Positions 27,029 to 36,917 of a stretch of DNA of 64,000 nt are shown piece after piece. The first letter of the stretch is position 1. Every line of letters begins with the position of its first letter. This DNA comes from Roseibium aestuarii (lineage in GTDB: Bacteria > Pseudomonadota > Alphaproteobacteria > Rhizobiales > Stappiaceae): the NCBI RefSeq assembly GCF_008477545.1, contig NZ_VORA01000001.1, positions 1,736,001-1,800,000 of the forward strand, written 5' to 3'. The notes under the pieces were generated by a model, which was not told where the DNA came from, searched no databases, and was given only the letters and a program-made list of their open reading frames with translations. The position numbers and the translations under genes were made by a program.

Positions 27029-30000
27029 CTAGCGCGATCCCGCAGCTGCGGATCCCATGGCCTCGGCATCAGCCTCGAGGCGGGGCATCCATGGCCGACG
27101 CAGGGACGGGATCGCGCTGCGCACATGAAGCACGAGCCCGGAGGGCGGCCCTGCTGCGCCCGATTTCGCCTCCGGTTCTGACAGTCGTTCCGGCGTTGCG
27201 AGCCCCGGCGTTTCAAGTCCCCGCGGCACCTCGCGCTCCGAGCCGGAACCGGAACTGGACCCGGTGAGGTGGTCGCCTTTCTCAACCCGGGGCGCATCCG
27301 GATGCGGGGTCAGCCACACGGACACGGCTCCGCCCGTGGCGAGCCTTCGCTGATCAAGCACGAGGCTTGCGGCGCAGTCCGGAGGCGCGATCAGGGCCGT
27401 GACGATGACATCCGCCAGAAGGCAGTCTTCCCGCAGGGCCGCGCCGGTTTTCGGCAGGGCAATCCGCAGGCTCCCCGGAAGGACGCCATAGGCTGACCCC
27501 TCGCGTCGCCTCGGCTCCGGCGCAGCAGCGGCCCCCTCTTGCGGGTCGGAGGGGCCGGATGGATCGGTTGACCGTCCGCTCGCACCATGTTCACGCGAGT
27601 CATGTGCACCGGCTCCCTCCGTCCCATACCCCCGCATCACACAGCCCCCCGCGTCGCAGGACCGCAAGAGGGACGTCACGCCCCGATGTCCGCCGGTTTC
27701 TCCCTCCGTCGTGAACCAGACCTCCGCCTGCAGGGACCGCGCGCGGGCCGTGGTGACCAGATCTCCCGTACGCGTCCGGAAGGCCACGTGGCGACCATCC
27801 GCCGAGACCTGCAGGTCCGGCGGCCGCTCCTGTCCCCAGAGCACGAGACCCAGGCCAATCGCCGCAAGCGGTCCGGCCGCCCCGATGAGCCCGGGGGCGG
27901 CCCGGCGCGACATGTCCCGCAAGCCTCGCGCAGCCCCTTGCCCGGCCTGACGCATCCGGACGAAAGGCCCCTGCGCGCGCCCCGAGGGAACGCCGGCGTC
28001 CCAAGCGTCACCTTGGCCCCCCTGCTGGCGAGCAAAAGGCACCGGCTCCCGGTCCGGATCCCCCGCCAGACGGGCTCCACCGCCCAGCCCCGCCCGGGGC
28101 GACGTCCCGCGCGCCGCCCAGGCAAGCGTGAGACAGATCAGCCCACCGCCAAGCAGCAGGCTGGCGGTCACCCCCGGCGGCGGCACCGCCCCCGCGACGG
28201 CCCCCGCTACGGCCCCCACAGCGCCCCCGATGCCCGATCCGTCACCCGTGCCGAATCGGGCCACCGCATGGGCGATCTCCAGCAGCCAACCAAGGGCAAG
28301 GGTCATGCCCTGAAGCGGCAGGCTCGCCAGACCGAGAGGCAGAAGCAACAGCGCAAGCCCGCCGAGCGGCATGATGATCAGGGCAAAGAGCGGCATGGCA
28401 AGCAGATTGCCGAGAAGGCCGAAGGGGGCAATCCGCCCGAAGTGATGGGCGCCGATGACCCCGGTGATCGTGCCCGCCACGAGCGACGTCACCAGCAACC
28501 CCAGCCCGTAGCGCCCGACGGCCCCGGCAAGCCGCAGGCTCCGCGAGCGGGTGGCAGGCCGGGCACGGCGCCGCCGTCCGCCCTCGCGCCCCCCTGCGCG
28601 CCGCCATCCCTCATAGACTGCAACCAGACAGAGCACGGCGCCAAAGGACATCTGGAAGCCCGGCGACAGCAGCCGCTCGGGAGCCGGCACCAGCAACAGG
28701 ATCCCGGCGAGCGCCACCGAGTGGAGGGTCAGGCCGCGGCGGTCGGTGAGCCGCGCCAGAAACACCAGCGCCACCATGAGGAAGCTGCGCTGGGTGGGCA
28801 CCGCCGCGCCGGAAATCACCAGATAGAGGGTCGCGAGCGCCAGACCGGCGACCGCCGCGATCTTGTGGGTGGGCGCCGACAGACTGAAGCCAGGCAGAAG
28901 CGCAAGAACCAGTCCGACCGCCGCATAGCCCGCACCGGCAAAGATCGCCATGTGCAGGCCGGAAATGGCCAGAATGTGGGCGAGACCCGCCTGCCGCAGA
29001 TCCTCTTCCGCCGCCTCCCCCACGCCACTGCGGTCGCCCACCAGCAGGGCAACCGCAAGTCCGGCCTCCGGCCCGCCCCCGGCGCTTGCCAGGAGCCGCC
29101 GTGCGAGATCGGCCCGGAGCGCCTCAAGCCCCCGGGATGCCCGGCCCCTCCAGCCCGTGTCATCGCTCGCCTGCGGCATCTCCACGAAGCTGATCGGACC
29201 GAGCACCTGACCGCTGGCTCCAAGGCCGGCGAAATAGCTCCAGAAGGCAAAGTCATAGGCGCCGGGTGCCGCCGGACCTCCGCCAGGCACAAGCCGAAGA
29301 CGGGCCTCGATCCGGTCCCCCGGCTGCGGGCCCGATGCCTGAAGTCCGGACCTTGGCCCTTCGGGTGGCGACGGGAGCCCGGCGTCCCTGGATGTCGCCT
29401 TCGGCGCCCGGACGTTCACCCGCACCCGCATGCCGAGGAGATCCGTGCGCCCTCCCTGATCCGTCTGCGGTCGGCCCTGCCGGTCCTGCAGCGCAAGGAT
29501 CTTCAGCACCAGCCGCAGCCCCCGCTCCCTCGGCTCCGTGCTCTCCACATGGGCCAGCACCCGAACCACCCGCGGCGCATCGAGCCGCGGCCCGGCCACC
29601 TGGAGACTGCGCCAGGCCCCGCAGGCCACGCCGCTCACCAGAAGCAGGGAGATCAAAAGGAGCCGGGAGGTGAGCCGGGACGCGGGGAAAAGGAAGGGAG
29701 TGGGCTGCCCCCGGCGCGGCACCAGCAGGGCACGCACGCCCTGCCAGCAGCACGCCAGCGCAAGTCCGAGCCACAGAAGCGCAAGCGCCCAGGGCTCCGG
29801 CTCTTCGGGCAGCTGGAAATAAAGGCCGATGCCCGCGCAGAAGACCAGCGCGCAAAGGAGGGTGGTCTGGTTCGGATCCCCCAGCGGCGGCACCAGCGCC
29901 GCAAGCCTGAACGGGCCCGATGGGGCCTCACTCCGGGGTCGGGTTCGGCTCTCATACCGATCCGGACCCGGTGACCGCCCCGCCTTTGGCCCCGCATCCG

Positions 30001-30244
30001 GCTCGGACGCCGTCGGTGAGGAAGATGACCAGAAAGATGTCCGGGAAAATGAACGGGCAAACCCGGGGAACCGTCGCTGGACCCTGTCATCCGGGGCCGT
30101 ATTCCGGCTGTCCCGACCGGCATCCCCCCGAGCCCCGCCTGGCGCGAGCGCTCCGGCCGCAGAGGCCAGGTCCTTGCCCTCATCCGGTCCGGCGGGGCCC
30201 CGACCCGGCCGATCGTCTGCGCGATCCGCCATCGGTCCCGTCAT
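27029..30244 (-). CDS. comEC: ComEC/Rec2 family DNA-uptake membrane protein, unusually long
   Basis: 1071 residues. A hydrophilic, Pro/Arg/Ser-rich N-terminal tail of about 120 residues precedes two membrane segments, a soluble N-terminal (DUF4131-like) domain (about 190-370) and the competence domain with many membrane helices (about 390-720). The latter carries the family motif AHILAISGLHMAIFAGAGY near 425. The C-terminal ~330 residues hold a soluble part with long low-complexity insertions and no metallo-beta-lactamase HxHxDH motif. Relatives are usually 700-800 residues. It forms the inner-membrane channel for single-stranded DNA in natural transformation. Position between lexA and gltX is the usual alphaproteobacterial one. 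Whether the extra low-complexity stretches are translated and kept is unknown. Confidence 0.85.
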   Translation of the reverse strand: MTGPMADRADDRPGRGPAGPDEGKDLASAAGALAPGGARGDAGRDSRNTAPDDRVQRRFPGFARSFSRTSFWSSSSPTASEPDAGPKAGRSPGPDRYESRTRPRSEAPSGPFRLAALVPPLGDPNQTTLLCALVFCAGIGLYFQLPEEPEPWALALLWLGLALACCWQGVRALLVPRRGQPTPFLFPASRLTSRLLLISLLLVSGVACGAWRSLQVAGPRLDAPRVVRVLAHVESTEPRERGLRLVLKILALQDRQGRPQTDQGGRTDLLGMRVRVNVRAPKATSRDAGLPSPPEGPRSGLQASGPQPGDRIEARLRLVPGGGPAAPGAYDFAFWSYFAGLGASGQVLGPISFVEMPQASDDTGWRGRASRGLEALRADLARRLLASAGGGPEAGLAVALLVGDRSGVGEAAEEDLRQAGLAHILAISGLHMAIFAGAGYAAVGLVLALLPGFSLSAPTHKIAAVAGLALATLYLVISGAAVPTQRSFLMVALVFLARLTDRRGLTLHSVALAGILLLVPAPERLLSPGFQMSFGAVLCLVAVYEGWRRAGGREGGRRRRARPATRSRSLRLAGAVGRYGLGLLVTSLVAGTITGVIGAHHFGRIAPFGLLGNLLAMPLFALIIMPLGGLALLLLPLGLASLPLQGMTLALGWLLEIAHAVARFGTGDGSGIGGAVGAVAGAVAGAVPPPGVTASLLLGGGLICLTLAWAARGTSPRAGLGGGARLAGDPDREPVPFARQQGGQGDAWDAGVPSGRAQGPFVRMRQAGQGAARGLRDMSRRAAPGLIGAAGPLAAIGLGLVLWGQERPPDLQVSADGRHVAFRTRTGDLVTTARARSLQAEVWFTTEGETGGHRGVTSLLRSCDAGGCVMRGYGTEGAGAHDSREHGASGRSTDPSGPSDPQEGAAAAPEPRRREGSAYGVLPGSLRIALPKTGAALREDCLLADVIVTALIAPPDCAASLVLDQRRLATGGAVSVWLTPHPDAPRVEKGDHLTGSSSGSGSEREVPRGLETPGLATPERLSEPEAKSGAAGPPSGLVLHVRSAIPSLRRPWMPRLEADAEAMGSAAAGSR

Positions 30245-30453
30245 GCTTGCCTGGCGTCTCGAACGGGGGGACGCCCTCCCCCTTCCCTGCGGCCTCTCCG
30301 CCCGGCAGTCAGCCTGGCGCTCGCTCAGCCCGAAACGGTTTCACAGGCTTTTTGGCGCAAGGCTTTTTCAATGTCCCGCGCCTATGGTAAGACCCGGGCC
30401 AAACGGAGCGCCGCACGGTGCCCCGATCTTTTCACAGACCGACCGAAAGCACC

Positions 30454-31878
30454 ATGTCCAAACCGATCGTCACGCGCTTTGCGCCCTCGCCCACCGGCTT
30501 CCTTCACATCGGCGGCGCCCGCACGGCCCTGTTCAACTGGCTCTACGCCCAGCACCACGGCGGAAAGATGCTGCTGCGCATCGAGGATACCGACCGGGCT
30601 CGCTCGACCCAGGAAGCCGTGGACGCGATCCTCGACGGCCTGAGCTGGCTGGGCCTGACCTGGGACGGCGAGCCGATTTCCCAGTTCTCCCGCGTGGCGC
30701 GCCATCAGGAAGTGGTCGACGAGCTGCTGGCCCGTGGCCAGGCCTACAAGTGCTATGCCTCGCCGGCCGAGCTGGACGAGATGCGCGAGACCGCCCGCGC
30801 CGAAGGCCGCGCGCCGCGCTATGACGGCCGCTGGCGCGACCGGCCCGAGAGCGACGCCCCCGAAGGCGTGGCCCCGGCCATCCGCCTGAAGGCCCCGCAG
30901 AACGGCGAGACCGTGATCGAGGATCTGGTGCAGGGCACCGTGACCTTCGCCAACAAGGACCTGGACGATCTGGTCCTCATGCGTTCCGACGGCACGCCGA
31001 CCTACATGCTGGCCGTGGTGGTCGACGACCACGACATGGGCGTGACCCACATCATCCGCGGCGATGACCACCTGACCAACGCCGCCCGCCAGACCCTGAT
31101 CTTCAAGGCCCTGGACTGGGATGTCCCGGTCATGGCCCATATCCCGCTGATCCACGGCCCCGATGGCGCCAAGCTATCCAAGCGCCACGGCGCGACCGGG
31201 GCCGAAGCCTATCGCGCCATGGGCTACCTGCCCCAGGCCATGCGCAACTACCTCGCCCGCCTCGGCTGGAGCCATGGCGACGAGGAGATCATTCCCCTCG
31301 ACAAGCTGATCGAGTGGTTCGATTTCGATGCGGTCGGCAAGTCCGCGGCCCGCTTCGACTTCAAGAAGCTGGAGAACCTGAACGGCCACTACATGCGCTC
31401 CACGGCGGATGCCGATCTGCTGGACGACTGGAAGACCTGCCTCGCCCATCTCGACGGCGGTGCAGCAATCCTCGACTGGATGGCACAGGGCGATCATGAA
31501 GCCGTGACCCTGGCCGCCCTGCCCGGCCTGAAGGAACGCGCCAAGACCCTGGTCGAGCTGACCGACAGCGCCAGCTACCTGTGGCGCCAGCGCCCGCTGG
31601 ACTGCGACGAGAAGGCCGAGAAAATTCTGGATGACACCGGTCGCCAGATCCTGAAAGATCTTCATGAGGTCCTGAGCGCTCAGCCTGCCTGGGACGCGGA
31701 GCCCCTTGAAATCGCCGTGAAGGCCTATGCCGAGGAAAAGGATCTCAAGTTGGGCAAGGTGGCACAGCCGCTGCGCGCCGCCCTCACCGGACGCGGGGTT
31801 TCTCCCGGTATCTATGACGTCCTGATCGCGCTCGGCCGGGAAGAATCCCTCGGCCGCATCGCCGACCAGGCCGCCTGA
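30454..31878 (+). CDS. gltX: Glutamate--tRNA ligase
   Basis: 474-residue class I aminoacyl-tRNA synthetase. The HIGH-type motif is HIGG at 18-21 ([15 protein letters not shown]) and the KMSKS-type motif is KLSKR at 240-244. It charges tRNA-Glu, and in bacteria without GlnRS also tRNA-Gln. ATG 30454 fits the family N-terminus [15 protein letters not shown]; the frame extends to 30418 but that part is atypical. Divergent from comEC. A perfect 10-bp hairpin follows the stop codon. Confidence 0.95.
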   Translation: MSKPIVTRFAPSPTGFLHIGGARTALFNWLYAQHHGGKMLLRIEDTDRARSTQEAVDAILDGLSWLGLTWDGEPISQFSRVARHQEVVDELLARGQAYKCYASPAELDEMRETARAEGRAPRYDGRWRDRPESDAPEGVAPAIRLKAPQNGETVIEDLVQGTVTFANKDLDDLVLMRSDGTPTYMLAVVVDDHDMGVTHIIRGDDHLTNAARQTLIFKALDWDVPVMAHIPLIHGPDGAKLSKRHGATGAEAYRAMGYLPQAMRNYLARLGWSHGDEEIIPLDKLIEWFDFDAVGKSAARFDFKKLENLNGHYMRSTADADLLDDWKTCLAHLDGGAAILDWMAQGDHEAVTLAALPGLKERAKTLVELTDSASYLWRQRPLDCDEKAEKILDDTGRQILKDLHEVLSAQPAWDAEPLEIAVKAYAEEKDLKLGKVAQPLRAALTGRGVSPGIYDVLIALGREESLGRIADQAA

Positions 31879-31892
31879 CCCAAGGGCACTTC

Positions 31893-31920
31893 CGACGGAC
31901 CCACAGCGCCGGGTCCGTCG
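31893..31920 (+). terminator. Hairpin after gltX
   Basis: Perfect 10-bp stem CGACGGACCC / GGGTCCGTCG with an 8-base loop, 14 bases after the gltX stop. There is no T-run, so it may act with Rho or stabilise the 3' end. Confidence 0.6.
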
Positions 31921-31932
31921 GCACGCATAGCT

Positions 31933-31963
31933 CATTGTGAAGCGTATACATTTGCGCACAATG
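31933..31963. promoter_or_regulatory. Inverted repeat upstream of gltA
   Basis: CATTGTG-N17-CACAATG in the 314-base gap before gltA. The left arm overlaps a TTGTGA box spaced 17 bases from ACAATG, so it may be a promoter with an operator. The rest of the gap holds a CATATGACATATG direct repeat just before the gltA ribosome binding site (AAGGGGG) and no gene. Confidence 0.35.
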
Positions 31964-32192
31964 ATCAACTTGCGGCGCTGCACCAAATGGTTTACGCAGA
32001 ACGCGTCCATTCCTCCAGCAGCAGCTGGGCAGCGCGTTCGGCGTAGGGCCGGCACACAGGAGGACACTTGATGCCGGCCGGCAAAGGCTTGAGCGACGCC
32101 CGAAGACGTTGGCAAAACGCCCCTCGGAGCACACCGCCAAGAATGTCGCATAAGCGCTGCTGCATATGACATATGAAAAGGGGGTTTTCTGA

Positions 32193-33482
32193 ATGGCCGA
32201 CACTACTGCCAAGCTGAACGTGGGTGGTACCGAACAAGAGTACGACGTTCTCAGCGGCTCCATTGGACCGTCCGTCGTGAACATCGCGTCCCTTTACAAG
32301 GACACGGGCATGTTCACCTACGACCCGGGGTTCACCTCCACCGCGTCCTGCGAATCCAAGATCACCTACATCGACGGCGATGAAGGCACGCTTCTGTATC
32401 GCGGCTACCCGATCGATCAGCTGGCCGATCAGGGCGACTTCCTGGAAACCTGCTACCTGCTGCTTTACGGCGAACTGCCGTCCAAGGCTGAAAAGAACGA
32501 CTTCGTGCAGCGTGTGACCTACCACACGATGATCCACGAGCAGATGTCGCGGTTCTTCGCCGGCTTCCGCCGCGACGCCCATCCGATGGCCGTCATGGTG
32601 GGCACCGTGGGCGCCCTCTCCGCCTTCTACCACGACAGCACCGACATCTCCGATCCGCATCAGCGCATGGTCGCTTCCCTGCGCATGATCGCCAAGATGC
32701 CGACGATCGCTGCCATGGCCTACAAGTACCACGTCGGCCAGCCCTTCGTGTACCCGCGCAACGACCTGGACTACTCGTCCAACTTCCTGCGCATGTGCTT
32801 CTCGGTTCCTTGCGAGGAATACAAGGTGAACCCGGTTCTGGCCCGCGCCATGGACCGTATCTTCATCCTCCACGCCGATCACGAGCAGAACGCGTCCACG
32901 TCCACCGTGCGTCTGGCCGGCTCTTCGGGTGCCAACCCGTTCGCCTGCATCGCGGCCGGCATTGCCTGCCTCTGGGGCCCGGCCCACGGCGGCGCCAACG
33001 AGGCAGCCCTCAACATGCTGTCCGAAATCGGCTCCGTTGACCGTATTCCGGAATTTGTGGCCCGCGCCAAGGACAAGAACGATCCGTTCCGTCTCATGGG
33101 CTTCGGTCACCGGGTCTACAAGAACTACGACCCGCGCGCCAAGATCATGCAGAAGACCTGCCACGAGGTTCTCGGCGAACTGGGCATCAAGGACGATCCG
33201 CTCCTCGACATCGCGATGGAACTGGAAAAGATCGCTCTCAACGATCCCTATTTCGTCGAGAAGAAGCTCTATCCGAACATCGACTTCTACTCCGGCATCA
33301 CCCTGCGTGCGCTCGGCTTCCCGACCACCATGTTCACCGTGCTGTTCGCTCTCGCCCGCACCGTGGGCTGGATCGCCCAGTGGAAGGAAATGGTGGAAGA
33401 TCCGTCCCAGCGTATCGGTCGTCCGCGCCAGCTCTACACCGGCGCGCCGAAGCGCGACTACAAGCCGATCGAACAGCGCTGA
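32193..33482 (+). CDS. gltA: Citrate synthase
   Basis: 429 residues, type II (hexameric, NADH-sensitive type) citrate synthase. Catalytic residues are visible: His in [10 protein letters not shown] near 268, His in [13 protein letters not shown] near 308 and Asp in [16 protein letters not shown] near 365. [14 protein letters not shown] near 230 is also typical. It condenses oxaloacetate with acetyl-CoA at the entry of the TCA cycle. The AAGGGGG ribosome binding site lies about 10 bases before ATG 32193. It has its own terminator. Confidence 0.96.
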   Translation: MADTTAKLNVGGTEQEYDVLSGSIGPSVVNIASLYKDTGMFTYDPGFTSTASCESKITYIDGDEGTLLYRGYPIDQLADQGDFLETCYLLLYGELPSKAEKNDFVQRVTYHTMIHEQMSRFFAGFRRDAHPMAVMVGTVGALSAFYHDSTDISDPHQRMVASLRMIAKMPTIAAMAYKYHVGQPFVYPRNDLDYSSNFLRMCFSVPCEEYKVNPVLARAMDRIFILHADHEQNASTSTVRLAGSSGANPFACIAAGIACLWGPAHGGANEAALNMLSEIGSVDRIPEFVARAKDKNDPFRLMGFGHRVYKNYDPRAKIMQKTCHEVLGELGIKDDPLLDIAMELEKIALNDPYFVEKKLYPNIDFYSGITLRALGFPTTMFTVLFALARTVGWIAQWKEMVEDPSQRIGRPRQLYTGAPKRDYKPIEQR

Positions 33483-33506
33483 GCCTTTCGACAACAAGAC
33501 ATGGAG

Positions 33507-33532
33507 AAGGCCGCCCCCGGGCGGCCTTTTTC
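33507..33532 (+). terminator. Intrinsic terminator of gltA
   Basis: AAGGCCGCCC / GGGCGGCCTT stem with a very short loop followed by TTTTTCGTTT, 25 bases after the gltA stop. Confidence 0.85.
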
Positions 33533-33700
33533 GTTTCTCGGGCTCCTGTATTGCGGCGCCTGTTTCTCGGCCCGTGTTTCGCGGCAAGCTGGCTCTCCGG
33601 CACACGCACCGGAACGGCATGACTTTCGCCTTGGCAAGCGCGGCGATTCCGGGTCTCTTGGGCACACGTTACCGCCCAAGCATTTTCCCTGCGAACTGGA

Positions 33701-34747
33701 TTGCCCGTGCCCCGCCTGATCGAGATCTTTTCGCCGCGCGATGACGCCCTTTATCCGCTCACCGTCTCGTCCCTGCCCTTCACGGCCGGGGACACGGTCC
33801 GCAAGGGTGAAATCATCGTCGTCATCACAGGCCCCGAGCAGGAGCGCAAGATCCGCGCGCCCATGGACGGGTGGATCACGGCGGTCAATTTCGAGGCCGG
33901 CACAAGGCTCAACCTGCGCTCGCCACTGTTGCGCATGGAAGTTGCAGACGAGGCAACGAGGGACCCGCAGGAAACCACATCTGCGGCTCCCCGCAACGAG
34001 CCCGGGCCGGCCGGAGAGACGCTGCACGGCGCAACACCGCCACCAACGGCGACCGCGAGGCCTGACACCGAACCCGGCGCCACGTCCGGGAAGCCTGTCG
34101 CCGTTCAACCAAGGCAAAGCAAGTGGATCAGGTGGGGCGGCATTGCCGCCACGCTCGCCGTCCTGTGGCTTGTCACCCCGGCAACACGCTTCTCGCTTCT
34201 GTCCGGCGGCATGATCCCGCTGGATATTGCCGTCTCCCACGACCTCGGCAAGATCTGGTCCAACGTGACCGGCCCGATCCGCTTCGGGAGTGGCACCAAC
34301 GGACAGAAGGAGACACGCCGCAAGGAGAAGCCGGACCTGCGGCGCTCCTCAGGCGCCCTGTCCCTGACCTGTCAGGGCACCGGTGAAGCCTATTGGCAGG
34401 GCTCCTTGCTCACGGGGGGAAAGCCGATCGAGACCCGGGACGACGATGTGCGGGGCACGCTGAAGCTCGACTATGACGCGCGCAAGGCCTGCATCGACGT
34501 CGCCTCCTACGGGAAGCGGGAGGGAAAGACCACCGCTCGCGAGATCATCGCCTATTGCGTCCCCTTCGAGATCAGCGGCGACACGCTCTATCTGAGCGAT
34601 GACGAATATATTGGAGGGACCAGCACGGCGCCGACCACCCTTGGCCTGGCGGACCTGCGGATGCTCTATGACACTCAGAAGGAAGGACTGGATGGGGAAC
34701 TCGAACGCGCCGAGACCTTCGATCTGACCTGTCGGGCCGCTGACTGA
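33701..34747 (+). CDS. Membrane-anchored protein with lysine-less biotinyl/lipoyl-like domain, unknown function
   Basis: 348 residues; I do not recognise a named family. Residues about 10-80 look like a biotinyl/lipoyl domain: LPFTAGDTVRKGEIIVVITG then KIRAPMDGWITAVNFEAGTR. The position of the modified lysine (AMKM in biotin carriers) is held by Pro-Glu-Gln, so it cannot be modified in the usual way. A Pro/Thr-rich linker (about 85-140) leads to one membrane helix (about 143-165, WGGIAATLAVLWLVTP), then a C-terminal domain of about 180 residues with three cysteines. Start TTG 33701 or GTG 33707 are both weak. Convergent with lpxB. Confidence 0.6.
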   Translation: MPVPRLIEIFSPRDDALYPLTVSSLPFTAGDTVRKGEIIVVITGPEQERKIRAPMDGWITAVNFEAGTRLNLRSPLLRMEVADEATRDPQETTSAAPRNEPGPAGETLHGATPPPTATARPDTEPGATSGKPVAVQPRQSKWIRWGGIAATLAVLWLVTPATRFSLLSGGMIPLDIAVSHDLGKIWSNVTGPIRFGSGTNGQKETRRKEKPDLRRSSGALSLTCQGTGEAYWQGSLLTGGKPIETRDDDVRGTLKLDYDARKACIDVASYGKREGKTTAREIIAYCVPFEISGDTLYLSDDEYIGGTSTAPTTLGLADLRMLYDTQKEGLDGELERAETFDLTCRAAD

Positions 34748-34812
34748 GATTACGGTAATCCACAAATCCGGGGCCACGAGCAGCTGCATGTGCCTGTCCA
34801 GACAAGCATGGA

Positions 34813-36039
34813 TCAGGCCTGCACGGCTCCCGCGCGGATGAGAACGTCGATCACCACACGGGCCGCCGCTTCCGACTGGCTCTGACTTTCCGGCAAGCGC
34901 ATGATCGCGTCCAGATCGCCGAAGGCGTCCACCTGGGACCGGCGTTCCTCCGTATCCGTCAGAAGCGTCTCCAGCCGCGCGGCGAGCGCTTCCGGCGTCA
35001 CCTGCTCGTCCAGATATTCCGGGATCACGTTGCGGCCCAGAATGATGTTCGGCAGCACCATGGAGGTGACCTGGGCGATGGGAATGATCCTGTTCAGATC
35101 CTTGAGGCGCCGGAAGAACCAGTCCACCTTGTAGGCGACCGCCATGGGGACGCCGGCAATGGCGAGCTGAAGCGTGACCGTGCCCGACGCCGCGAGCGCC
35201 GCATGGGCGCGCCGGAAGGCCTCATTCTTCGCCGCCTCGCCTTCCAGGATCGTCGGCTTCACCGGCCAGGAAGCTGTCTCCTGCCGGATGCGCGAAACCA
35301 GATGAGGCACGGCCGGAAGCAGCACTTCGAGATCCGGCACACGGGCCGCCACACGGGCCACCGTCTCTCCGAAGACAGGAAGGAGCCGCTCGATCTCGCT
35401 GCCCCGGCTTCCGGGAAGAACCACCAACACCCGGTGCGGATCGTCCCGATCGCTGCGCTCACCCGGCGCGGGACGCAGATCGCCCAGATGCTCGATGAGG
35501 GGATGCCCCACATAATGGGTCGCGGGGCCGCCGAGCCGCGCGTGCACCGCAGGCTCGAACGGCAGAAGCGCCAGCAGCGCGTCCACATAGGCGCGCATCT
35601 TTCGCGCGCGCCCCGGACGCCACACCCAGACGGAGGGCGACACATAACCGACGATCGGAATATGCGGCGCCTTGCGGCGCACCCGCTTGGCCACGTTATG
35701 GGTGAAATCCGGGCTGTCGATGATGACGATCACATCCGGATCCGCCTCGACCAGCGCGTCAACAGTCTGATGTACGCGCTTGATGATCAACGGCAATCGC
35801 TGAAGAACCGCCGTCAGGCCCATGACCGACGTATCGGCAATGTCGAAGACCGAGGTCAGTCCTTCGGCCTGCATCCGGTGGCCGCCGGAGCCGCAGAAGC
35901 GCAGGCCTGTTCCGAGCTTCGCCTTGAGGGACGCCATCAGCGCGCCACCGAGAAAGTCGCCGCTCTCCTCGCCCACCACGAGCCCGACGGTAAGCGGACG
36001 ATCCGGATGGGCGCTGGAGCAAGGAGCCTTCGCGGTCAT
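34813..36039 (-). CDS. lpxB: Lipid-A-disaccharide synthase
   Basis: 408-residue GT19 glycosyltransferase that joins UDP-diacylglucosamine and lipid X at the inner membrane in lipid A synthesis. Family motifs: GLVVGEESGDFLGGALM near 19, DSPDFTHNVAKR near 107, GYVSPSVWVWRPGR near 127 and LVVLPGSRGSEIERLLP near 200. ATG 36039 overlaps the lpxI stop by 4 bases (ATGA). Last gene of the lpx run and convergent with the biotinyl-like gene. Confidence 0.93.
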   Translation of the reverse strand: MTAKAPCSSAHPDRPLTVGLVVGEESGDFLGGALMASLKAKLGTGLRFCGSGGHRMQAEGLTSVFDIADTSVMGLTAVLQRLPLIIKRVHQTVDALVEADPDVIVIIDSPDFTHNVAKRVRRKAPHIPIVGYVSPSVWVWRPGRARKMRAYVDALLALLPFEPAVHARLGGPATHYVGHPLIEHLGDLRPAPGERSDRDDPHRVLVVLPGSRGSEIERLLPVFGETVARVAARVPDLEVLLPAVPHLVSRIRQETASWPVKPTILEGEAAKNEAFRRAHAALAASGTVTLQLAIAGVPMAVAYKVDWFFRRLKDLNRIIPIAQVTSMVLPNIILGRNVIPEYLDEQVTPEALAARLETLLTDTEERRSQVDAFGDLDAIMRLPESQSQSEAAARVVIDVLIRAGAVQA

Positions 36040-36911
36040 GCCGGTGCTCCGCTGTCGCCCGCGAACCCGAAGACGAAGAGACCGGCCGCATCCGCAGCCC
36101 TCAGGGTCTCCTCCCGCTCCGCGATCAGGGCGCCGCCGCTTTGGACCGCAATGCCCGCGAGGCCCGCCGCCTTGGCCAGCGCGACGGTCTTCGGCCCGAT
36201 GGTCGGAAGGTCGACCCGCAAGTCCTGACCCGGTTTCACGGTCTTGACCAGCACGCCCGACGGCGCCCTGGCCCGAACCCGGCCGGAGGCACGCAGCTGG
36301 GCGCAACGCTCCAGCATGGCATCGGTCCCCTCGGCCCCTTCCAGCGCCACGACACGGCCGGCGACCGCAATCGCCCCCTGGCCGATATCCAGATCCCCGA
36401 GCCGGCGGGCGGCCTCCCGCGCAAGGCCCACATCGGCGAGAGCGGCCGCGTCCGGGTGCAGCGCGCCAAGCGCCCCTTCGCCGGCCAGAAGGGCCGGAGC
36501 AATTTCATGAAGTCCAACCACGTGGAAACCCTCCGCCTCGAAGATGCCGATGACCTTCGACAGCAGGCTGTCGTCGCCCCCGGTCATGGCCCTGAGAATG
36601 CGCGGCAACCGCCGCAGCGTGCCCGGATCGCCGAGAATGGAGGTGAAATCCGGGCGGCGGACGATGCCGCCGATCAGGATCAGGTCACGGCATCCGGCCC
36701 GCGACAGGCCCTTGAACAGGCGCCCGATCTCGCCAAAGCCCAGCACCGCATCGGCCCGCTGGGTAATCGCCTCGCAGGCCTCGTTGCGAATGGCCACCAC
36801 ATGGGCGCGCCGCCCGGCGCGGCCCAGTTCGTCAAGAACGGCGAGCGGCAGGGAACCATTGCCGCAGATGAGCCCCACAGGCCCGTCCACGCTCCCTGCC
36901 GCTTGCCGCAT
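36036..36911 (-). CDS. lpxI: UDP-2,3-diacylglucosamine pyrophosphatase LpxI
   Basis: 291-residue protein of the LpxI (DUF1009) family, which hydrolyses UDP-2,3-diacylglucosamine to lipid X in bacteria without LpxH. Visible features: GLICGNGSLPLAVLDE near residue 13, LILIGGIVRRPDF near 77, GDDSLLSKVIGIFEAEGF near 112 and the C-terminal VLVKTVKPGQDLRVDLPTIG. It lies 7 bases after lpxA and overlaps lpxB, completing the lipid A steps in this cluster. Confidence 0.93.
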   Translation of the reverse strand: MRQAAGSVDGPVGLICGNGSLPLAVLDELGRAGRRAHVVAIRNEACEAITQRADAVLGFGEIGRLFKGLSRAGCRDLILIGGIVRRPDFTSILGDPGTLRRLPRILRAMTGGDDSLLSKVIGIFEAEGFHVVGLHEIAPALLAGEGALGALHPDAAALADVGLAREAARRLGDLDIGQGAIAVAGRVVALEGAEGTDAMLERCAQLRASGRVRARAPSGVLVKTVKPGQDLRVDLPTIGPKTVALAKAAGLAGIAVQSGGALIAEREETLRAADAAGLFVFGFAGDSGAPA

Positions 36912-36917
36912 GATCGC

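Noticed and set aside
27587..29974. 795-codon plus-strand frame
   Set aside because: Antisense to comEC; Pro/Arg/Gln-rich without any recognisable motif.
34748..34812. Terminator between the biotinyl-like gene and lpxB
   Set aside because: No convincing stem with a T-run was found in this short convergent gap.
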